Positions 1 to 6,495 are shown, counted from the first letter of the stretch. The stretch: 9,381 nucleotides of DNA from Negativicutes bacterium (GCA_018058445.1 JAGOZY010000018.1:1-9381); one strand, 5' to 3'. Numbers and translations: made by a program. The notes: generated from the sequence alone by a model not told the origin.

Positions 1-409
1 TTGGCTGGCTACGATTCCTCTTATTGAGGGAAAGATTATCCATCAAGGAAATGAACTTGTCGTTGTTGGAAAAATTTATTTTACTGCCAACGGAGATTGT
101 AATCGCTGTCTGCTACCTCTTACGTTAACGTCTGAGGTAGAATTTGAAGAAAATTTTCAATCTGTAGATGACGAGAATAACGATACAGAAGCTTATCGTT
201 ATTCCGGTGATGAGCTGGAATTGGAAACTTTGGTGGAGGACTATCTCCTGCTCGGCCAGCCATCTAGTTGGCTCTGTAGCGAAGATTGTCCAGGTTTTTG
301 TCCGACTTGCGGGGCAGATTTAACTGCCGGAAAGTGCCAATGTGAAAAGGAAGTCTACAATCCTAAATTTGGAAAGCTCGCTTTACTTAAAGACAAGCTT
401 TCAAAATAA
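1..409 (+). CDS. yceD: YceD/DUF177 family protein, 5'-truncated by window edge
   Basis: The reading frame is open from the first complete codon (position 2) to TAA at 407-409, giving 135 residues; the start lies upstream of the window. Two zinc-ribbon-like cysteine groups are visible: a CxxC (CNRC) at partial residues 33-36, and a denser group at about 92-103 (CSEDCPGFCPTCG), followed by a CxC near the end. The acidic middle segment and the C-terminal CxxDCxGxCPxCG signature are typical of DUF177/YceD (YlbN in Bacillus). Members are linked to 23S rRNA accumulation and are almost always found directly before rpmF, as here (34 nt gap). Identification is by recalled family pattern and by context; the biochemical role is only partly known even in the family. 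Confidence 0.93.
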   Translation, partial: WLATIPLIEGKIIHQGNELVVVGKIYFTANGDCNRCLLPLTLTSEVEFEENFQSVDDENNDTEAYRYSGDELELETLVEDYLLLGQPSSWLCSEDCPGFCPTCGADLTAGKCQCEKEVYNPKFGKLALLKDKLSK

Positions 410-443
410 GGGAGATCTTAGCTAGTAAAAAGGAGGTGTAACC

Positions 444-620
444 ATGGCCGTTCCAAAGCGTAAAATGTCCAAGGCGCGTCGAGATTCACGCAAAGCAAAT
501 TGGAAACTAACTGCTCCTGGCCTGGTGGCTTGTCCTCAGTGCAAAGAACAGAAGATGCCCCATCGGGTCTGTCCTGAATGCGGATCTTACAAAGGTAAAG
601 TTGTTGTAGTAACAGAATAA
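444..620 (+). CDS. rpmF: 50S ribosomal protein L32
   Basis: A 58-residue protein beginning [16 protein letters not shown], the typical basic N-terminus of bacterial L32. Four cysteines, C30 and C33 (CPQC) and C43 and C46 (CPEC), form the zinc ribbon of the zinc-binding (C+) type of L32. The start ATG is preceded by a near-ideal Shine-Dalgarno AAGGAGGTG at 430-438, 5 nt away, as expected for a highly expressed ribosomal gene. It lies 34 nt after yceD and is probably co-transcribed with it; a strong hairpin begins immediately after its stop codon, so the unit probably ends here. The product is a structural component of the large ribosomal subunit. Confidence 0.98.
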   Translation: MAVPKRKMSKARRDSRKANWKLTAPGLVACPQCKEQKMPHRVCPECGSYKGKVVVVTE

Positions 621-660
621 ATTCAAGGCGAATCGTTTGATTCGCCTTGAATTTATTATG
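621..660 (+). terminator. Intrinsic terminator after rpmF
   Basis: A perfect 13-bp inverted repeat, ATTCAAGGCGAAT (621-633) and ATTCGCCTTGAAT (640-652), plus an extra C-G pair closing a GTTT loop, starts right at the rpmF stop. The downstream side is T-rich (TTATTATG), with runs of T at 665-672 and 677-682. The U-tract is interrupted rather than ideal, but the stem is strong and the position between two functional units supports a terminator. Confidence 0.8.
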
Positions 661-710
661 AGACCTTTTTTTACACTTTTTTACCCCTAAAATAGAAATT
701 CCTTATAAAA

Positions 711-724
711 AATATCCGGATATT
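711..724. repeat. 14-bp perfect palindrome upstream of the fapR promoter
   Basis: AATATCCGGATATT is its own reverse complement with no central gap. It lies in the non-coding stretch about 55 nt upstream of the proposed -35 of the fapR promoter. Length and symmetry are compatible with a dimeric regulator site, but I do not recognise the motif, and AT-rich DNA produces such palindromes by chance at some rate. Confidence 0.4.
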
Positions 725-779
725 ACCAGAGAAATAAAGGGTTCTTCTTGATACAACTCAAAATGTAGTGTTCTTTTTC

Positions 780-808
780 TTGTCATTCCCCAAGGTCTTG
801 GGTATAAT
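780..808 (+). promoter_or_regulatory. Sigma-A-type promoter of the fapR-plsX-fab operon
   Basis: A -35 box TTGTCA (780-785, 5 of 6 to TTGACA) is separated by exactly 17 bp from a perfect -10 box TATAAT (803-808). Transcription would start near 815, giving a leader of about 40 nt before fapR. It is the best promoter match seen in the gap between the rpmF terminator and fapR. The spacer contains a dyad, CCCAAG-GT-CTTGGG (789-802). A FapR-like operator follows directly downstream. Confidence 0.8.
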
Positions 809-825
809 ACGTTTAGTGGCTGTCT

Positions 826-842
826 TTAGTAGCTGATAATAA
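826..842. promoter_or_regulatory. FapR operator (malonyl-CoA-responsive)
   Basis: TTAGTAGCTGATAATAA matches the FapR box as I recall it from Bacillus (TTAGTACCTG-N-TACTAA) at all but two of the defined positions, and is itself an imperfect dyad (6 of 8 arm positions around the central T834). It lies 11-27 nt after the predicted transcription start and ends 15 nt before the chosen fapR ATG, a position where bound FapR would block the polymerase. Release of FapR by malonyl-CoA would couple transcription of the whole operon to precursor supply. The match is seen in the sequence; the mechanism is transferred from Bacillus/Staphylococcus. Confidence 0.75.
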
Positions 843-857
843 AAATGGGTGATGATG

Positions 858-1424
858 ATGGCGAGTCGTAAAAAAAAGGCAAGACAAGTACTTCTTCTTG
901 AGAAAGTGGCTTTGACCCCTTTTCTTACCGATGAAGAAATGGCAACCGAACTAAACGTAAGTGTGCCAACCATTCGATTAGATCGGATGGAGCTGGGGAT
1001 TCCTGAAGTGCGGGAGCGCATGCGATTCATCGCTCACGAAGCTCAAAACCAAGTCAAGTCGCTTGAAAGCAATGACGTAGTTGGAGAGCTTTTAGAGATG
1101 GAGCGAGGGGTTCAGGGGGTCTCCTTATTGGTCGTTACGGCAGACATGGTATTTGAGAAAAATCAATGGGCCCGAGGGGACGAAGTTTTCGCTCAAGCTC
1201 ATTCACTAGCATTGGCACTGACCGATGCAAATATGGCTTTAACCGGTGTAGCAAATGTAAAATTTAAAGCACCTCTGCGAGCTGGAGACAAATTAATTGC
1301 CAGAGCGCGCGTGATTCGTAGGCGGGGCAATAAATATTTTGTCTGGGTGAATACATTTAGCGGAGTACGTGAAGTATTTCGAGCGAAATTCATCGTCGTA
1401 GGGATGGAGGAAGCTGAGGGTTGA
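858..1424 (+). CDS. fapR: Transcription factor FapR, fatty acid and phospholipid biosynthesis regulator
   Basis: A 188-residue repressor with an N-terminal DeoR-like helix-turn-helix (about residues 20-48, containing the hallmark TIRLDRMELGIPE), a linker helix, and a C-terminal hot-dog fold effector domain (about 70-188). The NQWARGDEVFAQ segment (102-113) holds the conserved ARG; Arg106 and Phe99 fall at the positions that, from memory, contact malonyl-CoA in Bacillus/Staphylococcus FapR. Length and numbering match B. subtilis FapR when ATG 858 is used. Four consecutive in-frame start-type codons (GTG 849, ATG 852, 855, 858) make the exact start uncertain; GGTGAT at 848-853 is the only, weak, ribosome site and favours 858. 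It heads the operon, 1 nt before plsX, and is probably autoregulated through the 826-842 box. Confidence 0.95.
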   Translation: MASRKKKARQVLLLEKVALTPFLTDEEMATELNVSVPTIRLDRMELGIPEVRERMRFIAHEAQNQVKSLESNDVVGELLEMERGVQGVSLLVVTADMVFEKNQWARGDEVFAQAHSLALALTDANMALTGVANVKFKAPLRAGDKLIARARVIRRRGNKYFVWVNTFSGVREVFRAKFIVVGMEEAEG

Positions 1425-1425
1425 T

Positions 1426-2445
1426 ATGAAGATTGCAATAGATGTAATGGGGACAGATCACGGACCAGAGCCAATCATTGCCGGCGCATTAGCTGGCGCG
1501 AAGAAATACCCTTGTGAAGTGATCTTAGTAGGAAACGAAGAAGTTATCCAAGCGATTTTAGATAAAAAAGGCGTAACAGCGCCTAATGTAACCGTTCAGC
1601 ATGCCTCGCAAGTGATTGAAATGAGCGAGTCGCCAAGCGATGGACTCAGAAAGAAAAAAGATTCATCCATTGTTGTAGCGAGTCGCCTCGTAAAAGACGG
1701 AGTCTGTGACGTCGTTATTTCGCCAGGTAGCACCGGTGCAGCAGTGGCTGCTGCGCTACTGATTATTGGCCGGATACCAGGGGTAGAACGAGCAGCGATC
1801 GCAACGCCAATTCCGAATCTGACAGGTACGACCGTACTCCTCGATTCCGGCGCGAATGTAGACAGCAAGCCTCGACATCTGCTTCAATCAGCCATTATGG
1901 GCTCGTTATACGCTCGATTGATTCTCGGGATCGAAAATCCTCGAACAGGCCTCCTCAATGTCGGCGAAGAAGAAAGCAAAGGCAACGAACAAACCAAAGC
2001 GACTTTTCCCCTACTGAAAGAAGCCAGAGGCATTCAGTTTATTGGAAACGTCGAAGGCCGCGACCTCACAAATGGCAAAGTCGACGTGATGGTTTGTGAC
2101 GGTTTTGTTGGAAATATCGCTTTAAAACTAGGTGAAGGCCTTGCCAGCACAATGATGCAATTTATTAAAGACGCAATTATGGCGTCCGGACTCTTTGCCA
2201 AAATGGGTGCCTGGCTTTTGATTCCAGTTTTTCGCAAAATTAAGAAAAAAGTGGATCCTGCCGAATGCGGCGGTGCTCCGCTTCTGGGAGTCAACGGTGG
2301 ATTTATTATTTGCCACGGTAGCTCCGGTGAACTGGCAATCGAAAATGCCGTACGAGTTGCAGTTGATATGGTAGAGAAAAATGTCGTGCAGCGTATTCGA
2401 GAAAGCCTGGAGAGGGAGGATGCTGAAAAAAATGCAGAAAAATAG
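1426..2445 (+). CDS. plsX: Phosphate acyltransferase PlsX (acyl-ACP:phosphate)
   Basis: A 339-residue cytosolic/peripheral enzyme that converts acyl-ACP and phosphate to acyl-phosphate, the donor used by PlsY for the first acylation of glycerol-3-phosphate. Family landmarks in order: MKIAIDVMGTDHGPE (1-15), SPSDGLRKKKDSS, SPGSTGAAVAA, LLDSGANVDSKPRHLLQ, LLNVGEEESKGNE, DGFVGNIALK and the C-terminal GGAPLLGVNGGFIICHGSS. Length is normal. The first loop reads MGTDHGP where MGGD is commoner. The start ATG is 1 nt after the fapR stop and has GAGGG at 1416-1420; the 3' end overlaps fabH, so the three genes are translationally linked. It ties phospholipid synthesis to fatty-acid synthesis in one FapR-controlled unit. 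Confidence 0.97.
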   Translation: MKIAIDVMGTDHGPEPIIAGALAGAKKYPCEVILVGNEEVIQAILDKKGVTAPNVTVQHASQVIEMSESPSDGLRKKKDSSIVVASRLVKDGVCDVVISPGSTGAAVAAALLIIGRIPGVERAAIATPIPNLTGTTVLLDSGANVDSKPRHLLQSAIMGSLYARLILGIENPRTGLLNVGEEESKGNEQTKATFPLLKEARGIQFIGNVEGRDLTNGKVDVMVCDGFVGNIALKLGEGLASTMMQFIKDAIMASGLFAKMGAWLLIPVFRKIKKKVDPAECGGAPLLGVNGGFIICHGSSGELAIENAVRVAVDMVEKNVVQRIRESLEREDAEKNAEK

Positions 2446-3445
2446 AACTGCCGGAATCCTCGGTTTAGGAATGTATGTTCCAGAAAAAATCGTAACAAAC
2501 CAGGATCTGGAAAAAATAGTTGAAACTAGTGATGAATGGATTACCTCACGAACCGGCATGAAAGAAAGACATTATGTCGCAGAAGGCCAAGCAACCTCTG
2601 ATTTAGCGATCGAAGCAGGGAAACGGGCCCTTGAAAATGCAGGGGTTAAACCGGAAGAGATTGACCTTGTGATTGTCGCAACGACGACAAGTAATCATCT
2701 CTGCCCATCCACAGCTGGCATCGTCCAACATGGAATTGGCGCAGTTAATGCGGGTGCATTTGATTTATCCGCCGCCTGCTCCGGCTTTGTCTACTCGACA
2801 GTGATTGCTAGCCAAATGATTATCAGCGGCTTTTATAAACGTATCTTGATTATTGGTGCCGAATCTATTTCACCTTTTTTAGATCCAACAGACCGAAACA
2901 CCCTGATCTTATTTGGTGACGGAGCTGGTGCTGTAGTACTCGGTGATGTACCAGAAGGTGAAGGCTATATTAGCGGACACCTGGGCGCCGATGGCTCGGG
3001 CTTTGATAATATCATCATTCCTGGTGGCGGAAGCTGGAAGCCTTTTACTGATCATACCTCTGAAAATCGCGAACAATACCTTAAAATGTCTGGTAGTGAC
3101 GTTTTCAAATTTGCCGTAAAAATGATGGCAGAAACCGCACAAAAAACCTTGGAAAAAGGCAACCTAAGTGCGGAACAAGTCGATCTTTTCATACCCCATC
3201 AAGCGAATGTTCGAATTATCCAAGCTGCCGCAAAACGACTCCAGTTTCCTGAAGACAAAGTTTTTGTAAATATCGAAAAATATGGAAATACCTCAGCCGC
3301 CTCGATTCCAATGGCGCTTTGCGAAGCCGTGGAAGAAGGCCGGATTAAAGAAGGAGACTTGGTTCTCTTAGTAGGGTTTGGCGCAGGACTCACATGGGCA
3401 GGATGCGCACTTCGCTGGGGAAAAGGAGGACGAACAGGTTGCTAA
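2420..3445 (+). CDS. fabH: Beta-ketoacyl-ACP synthase III (KAS III)
   Basis: Condenses a short acyl-CoA (acetyl- or branched) with malonyl-ACP to start each chain. The thiolase-fold catalytic triad is complete: Cys120 in SAACSGFVY, His260 in PHQANVRII and Asn290 in EKYGNTSAAS. GFGAGLTWAG near the C-terminus is also typical. From ATG 2420 the protein is 341 residues, slightly above the usual 310-335; ATG 2432 (337 residues, MQKNRTAGILGLG) is an equally reasonable start, because GGAG at 2409-2412 suits 2420 while GGGAGG at 2414-2419 is too close to 2420 and 12 nt from 2432. Either way the gene overlaps the plsX end. The C-terminus has an extra polar tail (about GKGGRTGC) that overlaps the fabK ribosome site. 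Primer preference (straight versus branched) cannot be read from sequence here. Confidence 0.96.
   Translation: MLKKMQKNRTAGILGLGMYVPEKIVTNQDLEKIVETSDEWITSRTGMKERHYVAEGQATSDLAIEAGKRALENAGVKPEEIDLVIVATTTSNHLCPSTAGIVQHGIGAVNAGAFDLSAACSGFVYSTVIASQMIISGFYKRILIIGAESISPFLDPTDRNTLILFGDGAGAVVLGDVPEGEGYISGHLGADGSGFDNIIIPGGGSWKPFTDHTSENREQYLKMSGSDVFKFAVKMMAETAQKTLEKGNLSAEQVDLFIPHQANVRIIQAAAKRLQFPEDKVFVNIEKYGNTSAASIPMALCEAVEEGRIKEGDLVLLVGFGAGLTWAGCALRWGKGGRTGC
3422..3429 (+). promoter_or_regulatory. Ribosome binding site fixing a TTG start for fabK
   Basis: AAAGGAGG lies inside the last codons of fabH, 9 nt before TTG 3439. The open frame extends further upstream (to 3394), but no ATG or GTG beyond TTG 3439 is paired with a comparable site, and the protein from TTG begins like other FabK proteins, so this site decides the start. 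Confidence 0.75.
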
Positions 3446-4380
3446 AAAGCCAAATATGTGAATTGTTAAAAATTGAATATCCCATCCTTCAAGGCGGAAT
3501 GGCATGGGTTGCGACAGCAGAACTTGCTGCCGCAGTCTCAGAAGCTGGCGGACTTGGTGTTATTGGCGCAGGTCATATGCCACCAGATGCACTTCGAAGT
3601 GAGATTCGAAAAGTAAAAGAGTATACAAAAAAACCTTACGGGGTCAATATCATGTTGATGTCGCCCTTTGTAAAAGAAGTTATGCAAGTTGTTCTTGAAG
3701 AACGGGTACCTGTCGTCACTACCGGTGCCGGAAACCCAGGCGAATACATTCCAGCCCTAAAAGAAATCGGCACGAAAGTGATTCCTGTTGTCGCCTCCGT
3801 AGCACTCGCTAAAAGGCTAGAGCGAACTGGCGTCGACGCAATCATCGCTGAAGGTACTGAAAGCGGCGGTCACGTTGGACAAGTCACCACCATGGCACTG
3901 GTACCACAAGTCGCTGGCGCAGTGAGCCTTCCGGTTATCGCTGCCGGTGGAATTGCGGATTCCCGCGGATTGGTCGCAGCCTTTGCCCTAGGAGCAGAAG
4001 CCGTTCAAATCGGAACTCGTTTTGTCGCCTCCATAGAATGTACAGCTCACGAAAATTACAAACAAGCGATCTTAAAAGCTCGTGATCGCTCCACCGTAAT
4101 GACAGGATTTAGCACTGGTCATCCAGTTCGGGTCATCGAGAATCAATTAAGTCGCGAGTTTGATGAAATGGAACGCAAACAAGCAGACCCAATTGAGATT
4201 GAGCGATTAGGCGCTGGTCGCCTTCGTGCTGCCGTTCGAGATGGGGACATCAAGACCGGATCGGTTATGGCAGGACAAATTGCCGGCTTAGTTTGTGAAA
4301 TTCGAAGCGTAAAAGAAATCGTTGATGAAATTATGTCAGGCGTTCCTGGAGTCATCGATCAATTGAAAAATCGCTGTTAA
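3439..4380 (+). CDS. fabK: Enoyl-ACP reductase II (FMN-dependent, FabK)
   Basis: Reduces trans-2-enoyl-ACP to acyl-ACP, the last step of each elongation round, using FMN and NAD(P)H in a TIM barrel. Visible landmarks: YPILQGGMAW (14-23), GGLGVIGAG, KPYGVNIML, ESGGHVGQ with His145 (His144 is, from memory, the key histidine of S. pneumoniae FabK), the phosphate-binding VIAAGGI (166-172), GAEAVQIGTRF (185-195) and the FabK-type end GSVMAGQIAGLV. With TTG 3439 the protein is 313 residues, normal for FabK; the first 7 nt overlap the fabH stop. No FabI-like short-chain reductase is present in the window, so this is the apparent enoyl reductase of the operon and would be expected to be poorly sensitive to triclosan, as FabK enzymes are. 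A 67-nt gap follows. Confidence 0.94.
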   Translation: MLKSQICELLKIEYPILQGGMAWVATAELAAAVSEAGGLGVIGAGHMPPDALRSEIRKVKEYTKKPYGVNIMLMSPFVKEVMQVVLEERVPVVTTGAGNPGEYIPALKEIGTKVIPVVASVALAKRLERTGVDAIIAEGTESGGHVGQVTTMALVPQVAGAVSLPVIAAGGIADSRGLVAAFALGAEAVQIGTRFVASIECTAHENYKQAILKARDRSTVMTGFSTGHPVRVIENQLSREFDEMERKQADPIEIERLGAGRLRAAVRDGDIKTGSVMAGQIAGLVCEIRSVKEIVDEIMSGVPGVIDQLKNRC

Positions 4381-4401
4381 TTTTTAAGCCATTATTTATT
4401 T

Positions 4402-4407
4402 TATAAT
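4402..4407 (+). promoter_or_regulatory. Possible internal -10 box before fabD
   Basis: TATAAT lies in the 67-nt fabK-fabD gap. The only -35 candidate is a poor TTAATT at 4377-4382 with a 19-bp spacer, so this could be chance in an AT-rich gap. If real it would give extra, FapR-box-free transcription of fabD onward. Confidence 0.2.
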
Positions 4408-4447
4408 CTATCGGAAACCTTAACTTCATGAAAAGGGGGACTCGCTA

Positions 4448-5389
4448 ATGAAACTAGGTATGATTTTCCCTGGTCAAGGCTCACAAACGATCGGCATGGG
4501 CAAAGAATTTTATGATCGCTATGATAGCGTGAAAGAACTCTTTAAAGAAGCCGATGAAGCAACAGGGGCACCGATTACTAGCCTTTGTTTTGAAGGACCC
4601 GAAGATGAACTACGAAAAACAGAAAATACTCAGCCAGCCATTCTAACGGTTAGCGTTGCTTGCCAAAAAATACTTGCTGAACACGGAGTGCTTCCAGAGA
4701 TGGTCGCAGGACACAGTTTAGGTGAGTATTCTGCACTAGTAGCGGCAGGAGTCCTTTCCTTTGCTGATGCAGTTGCTGTTGTCAAAAAACGTGGACGATT
4801 TATGCAAGAAGCAGTTCCCCTCGGGCGAGGTGCCATGGCAGCAGTTTTAGGACTTAGCCGCGAGGCAATTGTTGAAATTTGTTTAGACTCATCTAGCGAT
4901 CAAGCGCCAGTTCAAGCAGTCAATTTTAACTGCCCTGGTCAAGTCGTTATCGCAGGCTCCACAGAAGCCGTTCAAATCGCCGAAGGCAAGCTAAAAGAAG
5001 CTGGGGCTAAGCGAGTCATCGGATTACCAGTAAGTGCGCCTTTTCATAGCATTTTGATGCAACCAGCAGCACTTCGTTTGCAAACCGAACTGGATGAAAT
5101 TGATTTTAATGATGCAAAAATTCCTGTTGTGGTCAATGTGGACGGCTCGGTCGTTACAAAAGGCAGCGAGTTGAGAAACTTATTGGTTCGCCAAGCGGCC
5201 TCACCAGTTTTCTGGGAAGATTGCATGCTGACGATGGCCAAAGAAGGAATTACTTTATTTGTCGAAGCCGGACCCGGAAAAGTTCTGACCGGATTTACAA
5301 AAAAAATCTTAAAGGATGCGGAATCATTGAACGTTGAGGATCTAGCAAGTCTAGAAAAATCCCTTGACTATTTAAAGGGGGTTCGCTAA
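4448..5389 (+). CDS. fabD: Malonyl-CoA:ACP transacylase
   Basis: Transfers malonyl from CoA to the ACP phosphopantetheine thiol, supplying the extender unit for FabH and FabF. The alpha/beta-hydrolase-like fold is shown by FPGQGSQ (7-13), the nucleophile elbow GHSLGE with Ser90, the conserved arginine in KKRGRFMQEAVP, the partner His200 in SAPFHS and EAGPGKVLTG near the C-terminus. Length (313) is normal. ATG 4448 has AGGGGG (4434-4439) 8 nt upstream. The gene ends 1 nt before fabG, whose ribosome site lies within the last fabD codons. It uses the same ligand, malonyl-CoA, that would relieve FapR repression of the operon. Confidence 0.97.
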   Translation: MKLGMIFPGQGSQTIGMGKEFYDRYDSVKELFKEADEATGAPITSLCFEGPEDELRKTENTQPAILTVSVACQKILAEHGVLPEMVAGHSLGEYSALVAAGVLSFADAVAVVKKRGRFMQEAVPLGRGAMAAVLGLSREAIVEICLDSSSDQAPVQAVNFNCPGQVVIAGSTEAVQIAEGKLKEAGAKRVIGLPVSAPFHSILMQPAALRLQTELDEIDFNDAKIPVVVNVDGSVVTKGSELRNLLVRQAASPVFWEDCMLTMAKEGITLFVEAGPGKVLTGFTKKILKDAESLNVEDLASLEKSLDYLKGVR

Positions 5390-5390
5390 G

Positions 5391-6134
5391 ATGCTTTTAG
5401 ACCATAAAGTGGTCCTAGTCACAGGTGGCTCTCGTGGAATTGGTCGAGCAGTGGCTCTGGCTTGCGCTCGAGAAGGTGCAAATGTTATTATCAACTACGC
5501 AGGGAATGCAAAAGCTGCCCAAGAGGTCGTTGAAAAAATTACTGATATGGGAAGAAGAGCACTTGCAGTTCAGGCGGATGTTTCAAAATCAGAAGATGTA
5601 GAGCGACTTGTCCAAGAAGCTCTCGACGATTTCGGACGGATTGATGTCCTCGTCAACAATGCTGGAATCACTCGGGATAACTTGATCATGCGAATGAAAG
5701 AGGAAGATTGGGATGCAGTTCTTGCGACGAACCTTAAAGGTGTCTTTCTTTGCACTAAAGCAGTAACCAAAGGGATGATGAAGCAGCGAAGCGGTCGAGT
5801 CATTAACATGACTTCTGTAGTAGGAGTTATGGGCAATGCGGGTCAAGCAAACTATGCAGCAGCAAAAGCAGGCGTAATTGGCTTAACCAAAGCAACAGCC
5901 AAAGAACTCGCCAGCCGAGGCATCACAGTCAATGCAATCGCCCCTGGGTTTATCAACAGTGAAATGACTGAAGTACTTTCCGAAAATGTAAAAGAGGCAA
6001 TGGTGAAAGTCATTCCTCTCGGTAAAATGGGCGAGGCGGAAGATGTAGCAGAAGCCACAGTATTTCTTGCTAGTGACTCTGCCCGGTATATTACCGGACA
6101 GGTTCTTCATGTAGATGGTGGAATGGTTATGTAA
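5391..6134 (+). CDS. fabG: 3-oxoacyl-ACP reductase (NADPH-dependent SDR)
   Basis: Reduces 3-ketoacyl-ACP to 3-hydroxyacyl-ACP with NADPH. It is a classical short-chain dehydrogenase of 247 residues: nucleotide loop TGGSRGIG (11-18), NNAG motif, Asn114 in TNLKGVF, and the catalytic Ser142-Tyr155-Lys159 set (MTSVVG, YAAAK). IAPGFINSEMT and the C-terminal TGQVLHVDGGMVM are typical of FabG. AAAGGGGG (5374-5381) lies 9 nt before the ATG, inside fabD. Position between fabD and acpP is the same as in the Bacillus fapR-plsX-fabD-fabG-acpP cluster. SDR proteins are often over-called as FabG, but here motifs and context both agree. Confidence 0.97.
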   Translation: MLLDHKVVLVTGGSRGIGRAVALACAREGANVIINYAGNAKAAQEVVEKITDMGRRALAVQADVSKSEDVERLVQEALDDFGRIDVLVNNAGITRDNLIMRMKEEDWDAVLATNLKGVFLCTKAVTKGMMKQRSGRVINMTSVVGVMGNAGQANYAAAKAGVIGLTKATAKELASRGITVNAIAPGFINSEMTEVLSENVKEAMVKVIPLGKMGEAEDVAEATVFLASDSARYITGQVLHVDGGMVM

Positions 6135-6172
6135 TTAACCGGATTTAATTCTTGGAAGGAGGTGAACTAGAC

Positions 6173-6409
6173 ATGGCGACTTTTGATAAAGTAAAAGAAA
6201 TCGTGGTGGATCAATTAGGTGTTGATGCTGCTGATGTAACGATCGACTCAACTTTCATCGATGACCTGGGTGCAGACTCCCTTGATATCGTGGAATTAAT
6301 TATGGCTTTCGAAGAAGAGTTCAGTGTAGAAATTCCTGATGAGGTAGCTGAAAAAATCAAAACGGTTAGAAATGCAGTTGAATTAATCGACAAAGAGAAG
6401 CAGGCATAA
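6173..6409 (+). CDS. acpP: Acyl carrier protein
   Basis: A 78-residue, strongly acidic four-helix protein that carries the growing chain on 4'-phosphopantetheine. Ser36 in [10 protein letters not shown] is the attachment site; [13 protein letters not shown] and [13 protein letters not shown] are the typical helix I and III regions. ATG 6173 is chosen because a full AAGGAGGTGA (6156-6165) lies 7 nt upstream; the longer in-frame TTG at 6152 sits before that site and is rejected. The very strong ribosome site fits the need for excess ACP over the enzymes. Downstream there is a hairpin (6428-6458) that could set the ratio of acpP to later genes. It serves every enzyme in the operon. Confidence 0.98.
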   Translation: MATFDKVKEIVVDQLGVDAADVTIDSTFIDDLGADSLDIVELIMAFEEEFSVEIPDEVAEKIKTVRNAVELIDKEKQA

Positions 6410-6427
6410 TTCGGCTTCGCCTTTCAA

Positions 6428-6458
6428 AAGGTCCCGTGGAGATCTTTCATGGGACCTT
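6428..6458 (+). other. RNA hairpin between acpP and the second flavin oxidoreductase
   Basis: AAGGTCCCGTG (6428-6438) pairs with CATGGGACCTT (6448-6458) over 11 bp with one G-U pair, and can extend two more pairs to a GATCT loop. It is followed by ATTGAGGG, not a U-tract, so it is a poor intrinsic terminator. It could act as a 3' stabilising or processing element for acpP RNA, or as a partial attenuator. Confidence 0.5.
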
Positions 6459-6495
6459 ATTGAGGGCTCAGCAGGAGAATGGAGGCGTTAACAGC

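Noticed and set aside
670..698. Second promoter TTTACA-17-TAGAAA upstream of the palindrome
   Set aside because: The -10 matches only 4 of 6, and the region is T- and A-rich; the 780-808 promoter is much better.
845..871. 8-codon frame as a leader peptide gene
   Set aside because: It overlaps the fapR start itself and has no ribosome site or regulatory codon run; kept only as part of the start-codon observation.
758..1030. Minus-strand open frame of 90 codons over the fapR promoter and 5' end
   Set aside because: It overlaps the promoter, operator and fapR start in the opposite sense, with no ribosome site or family resemblance.
2034..2498. Minus-strand open frame of 154 codons opposite plsX/fabH
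   Set aside because: It lies entirely opposite convincing genes, has a low-complexity Ser/Phe-rich translation, no ribosome site and no recognisable family; it is a shadow of plsX.
6133..6150. AATTAA/TTAATT inverted repeat between fabG and acpP
   Set aside because: Only 6 A-T pairs around a 6-nt loop; too weak to be a terminator and no T-run follows.
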